Of a DNA stretch of 54,290 nucleotides, positions 53,980 through 54,290 are shown piece after piece. The notes under the pieces were generated by a model. The model was not told where the DNA came from and made no database searches. It saw only the letters and a list, made by a program, of their open reading frames with translations. Origin of the DNA: Psychrobacter sp. PG1. GTDB taxonomy: Bacteria > Pseudomonadota > Gammaproteobacteria > Pseudomonadales > Moraxellaceae. How positions within the stretch are numbered: position 1 is the first letter of the stretch; the number at the start of each line of letters is the position of its first letter. Where the stretch lies: NCBI RefSeq assembly GCF_014897815.1, contig NZ_JABUZG010000064.1, positions 20,960 to 75,249 on the forward strand, in the 5' to 3' direction. Both the position numbers and the translations under genes were made by a program.

Positions 53980-54290
53980 CTAGGTTAGTTTCATCATATG
54001 GTTTAAGCGAGACACATAGCCTTTATTATCTCTAAAAACATATAAACCTTGAACTTTGACACCAGTAGCTAGTTCGCTAAAAGTTACATATTGATAATGA
54101 TAAGAGGATAACGGTAGCGGCACAAAATCAATGCCGTGTCCACCCAAAGGATGACAACTGCTGATACGTTTTAATAATAACCAACTGCCTGCTCGGACTC
54201 CATGCCATGCCAAAGCTTGTTTACCATAATTCGAGCACGTAGGGTAATAGCGGCAACGAGCAGGTAATAGTGGACTTATTAACTTTTGAT
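53980..54290 (-). CDS. yidD: membrane protein insertion efficiency factor YidD (5' end outside window)
   Basis: The frame is open to the right edge, so the N-terminus is missing; about 102 residues are visible. The diagnostic YidD segment is intact: [28 protein letters not shown] in overlapping parts, followed by [17 protein letters not shown]. The C-terminal about 40 residues beyond the family core form an extension. YidD is a small membrane-associated protein that aids YidC-dependent insertion. An apparent start at 54213 is internal and false. rnpA, rpmH and dnaA are expected just beyond the edge. Confidence 0.93.
   Translation of the reverse strand, partial: QKLISPLLPARCRYYPTCSNYGKQALAWHGVRAGSWLLLKRISSCHPLGGHGIDFVPLPLSSYHYQYVTFSELATGVKVQGLYVFRDNKGYVSRLNHMMKLT

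Noticed and set aside
1..54290. CRISPR array, prophage or complete insertion sequence
   Set aside because: No regularly spaced direct repeats, no phage structural or integrase genes, and no transposase-like protein were seen; only the two MITEs.

Overview
The window reads as chromosomal DNA of a gammaproteobacterium of the family Moraxellaceae, most like Psychrobacter. This rests on recalled protein resemblance and on gene neighbourhoods (mnmE-yidC-yidD beside the expected dnaA region, fmt-rsmB, tsaC/dprA/LysM, nrdR-ribD-ribE, grpE-dnaK, bioF-bioC); no search was run. Most genes are housekeeping, and no prophage, large insertion sequence or CRISPR array is visible.

Layout. 1-4.4 kb: the 3' end of an unknown gene, a candidate 6S-like RNA, avtA, and AT-rich orphan secreted or membrane genes. 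4.5-10.6 kb: hisH and hisB, a PanZ-like acetyl-CoA sensor, tRNA-Phe, a DUF4385 gene, gph and comM/yifB. 10.9-13.5 kb: a penicillin-acylase-type lipoprotein gene with an in-frame stop just after its lipobox cysteine, with 16-bp tandem repeats on both sides. 13.9-20.8 kb: hemN, a 175-bp MITE, a phytase-like esterase, an SPFH/NfeD pair and three tandem small outer-membrane barrels. 21-27.9 kb: bioF-bioC, dnaK and grpE with sigma-32-like promoters, and an HSL-family esterase. 28-36.5 kb: two paralogous membrane-anchored metallophosphoesterases, then a lipid-related region with two membrane desaturases, a DCC/DUF393 protein, two related small membrane proteins, a TIGR01777 epimerase, a GbsR/MarR-type regulator and tsaC. 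36.6-54.3 kb: a second MITE, dprA, a LysM protein, thrC, an orphan gene, rsmB, fmt, a large hybrid histidine kinase, ribE, ribD, nrdR, mnmE, yidC and partial yidD.

Three higher-level signals stand out. (1) A shared inverted-repeat motif (ATTTC-N10-GAAAT, always with TTTCTGTCAA) lies upstream of both desaturases and of the GbsR-like regulator and carries an embedded TTGACA -35 box, suggesting a small autoregulated membrane-lipid regulon. (2) At least six sites resembling the ParB-binding parS palindrome (one perfect 16-mer inside rsmB) are spread over the 18 kb nearest the yidC/yidD end. (3) The ribE-ribD intergenic region holds five DnaA-box-like 9-mers flanking an AT-rich stretch and parS-like sites, so it looks like an origin-type or DnaA-titration locus. 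From 28 kb rightwards nearly all genes point leftwards, which fits a replication origin at or just beyond the right edge.
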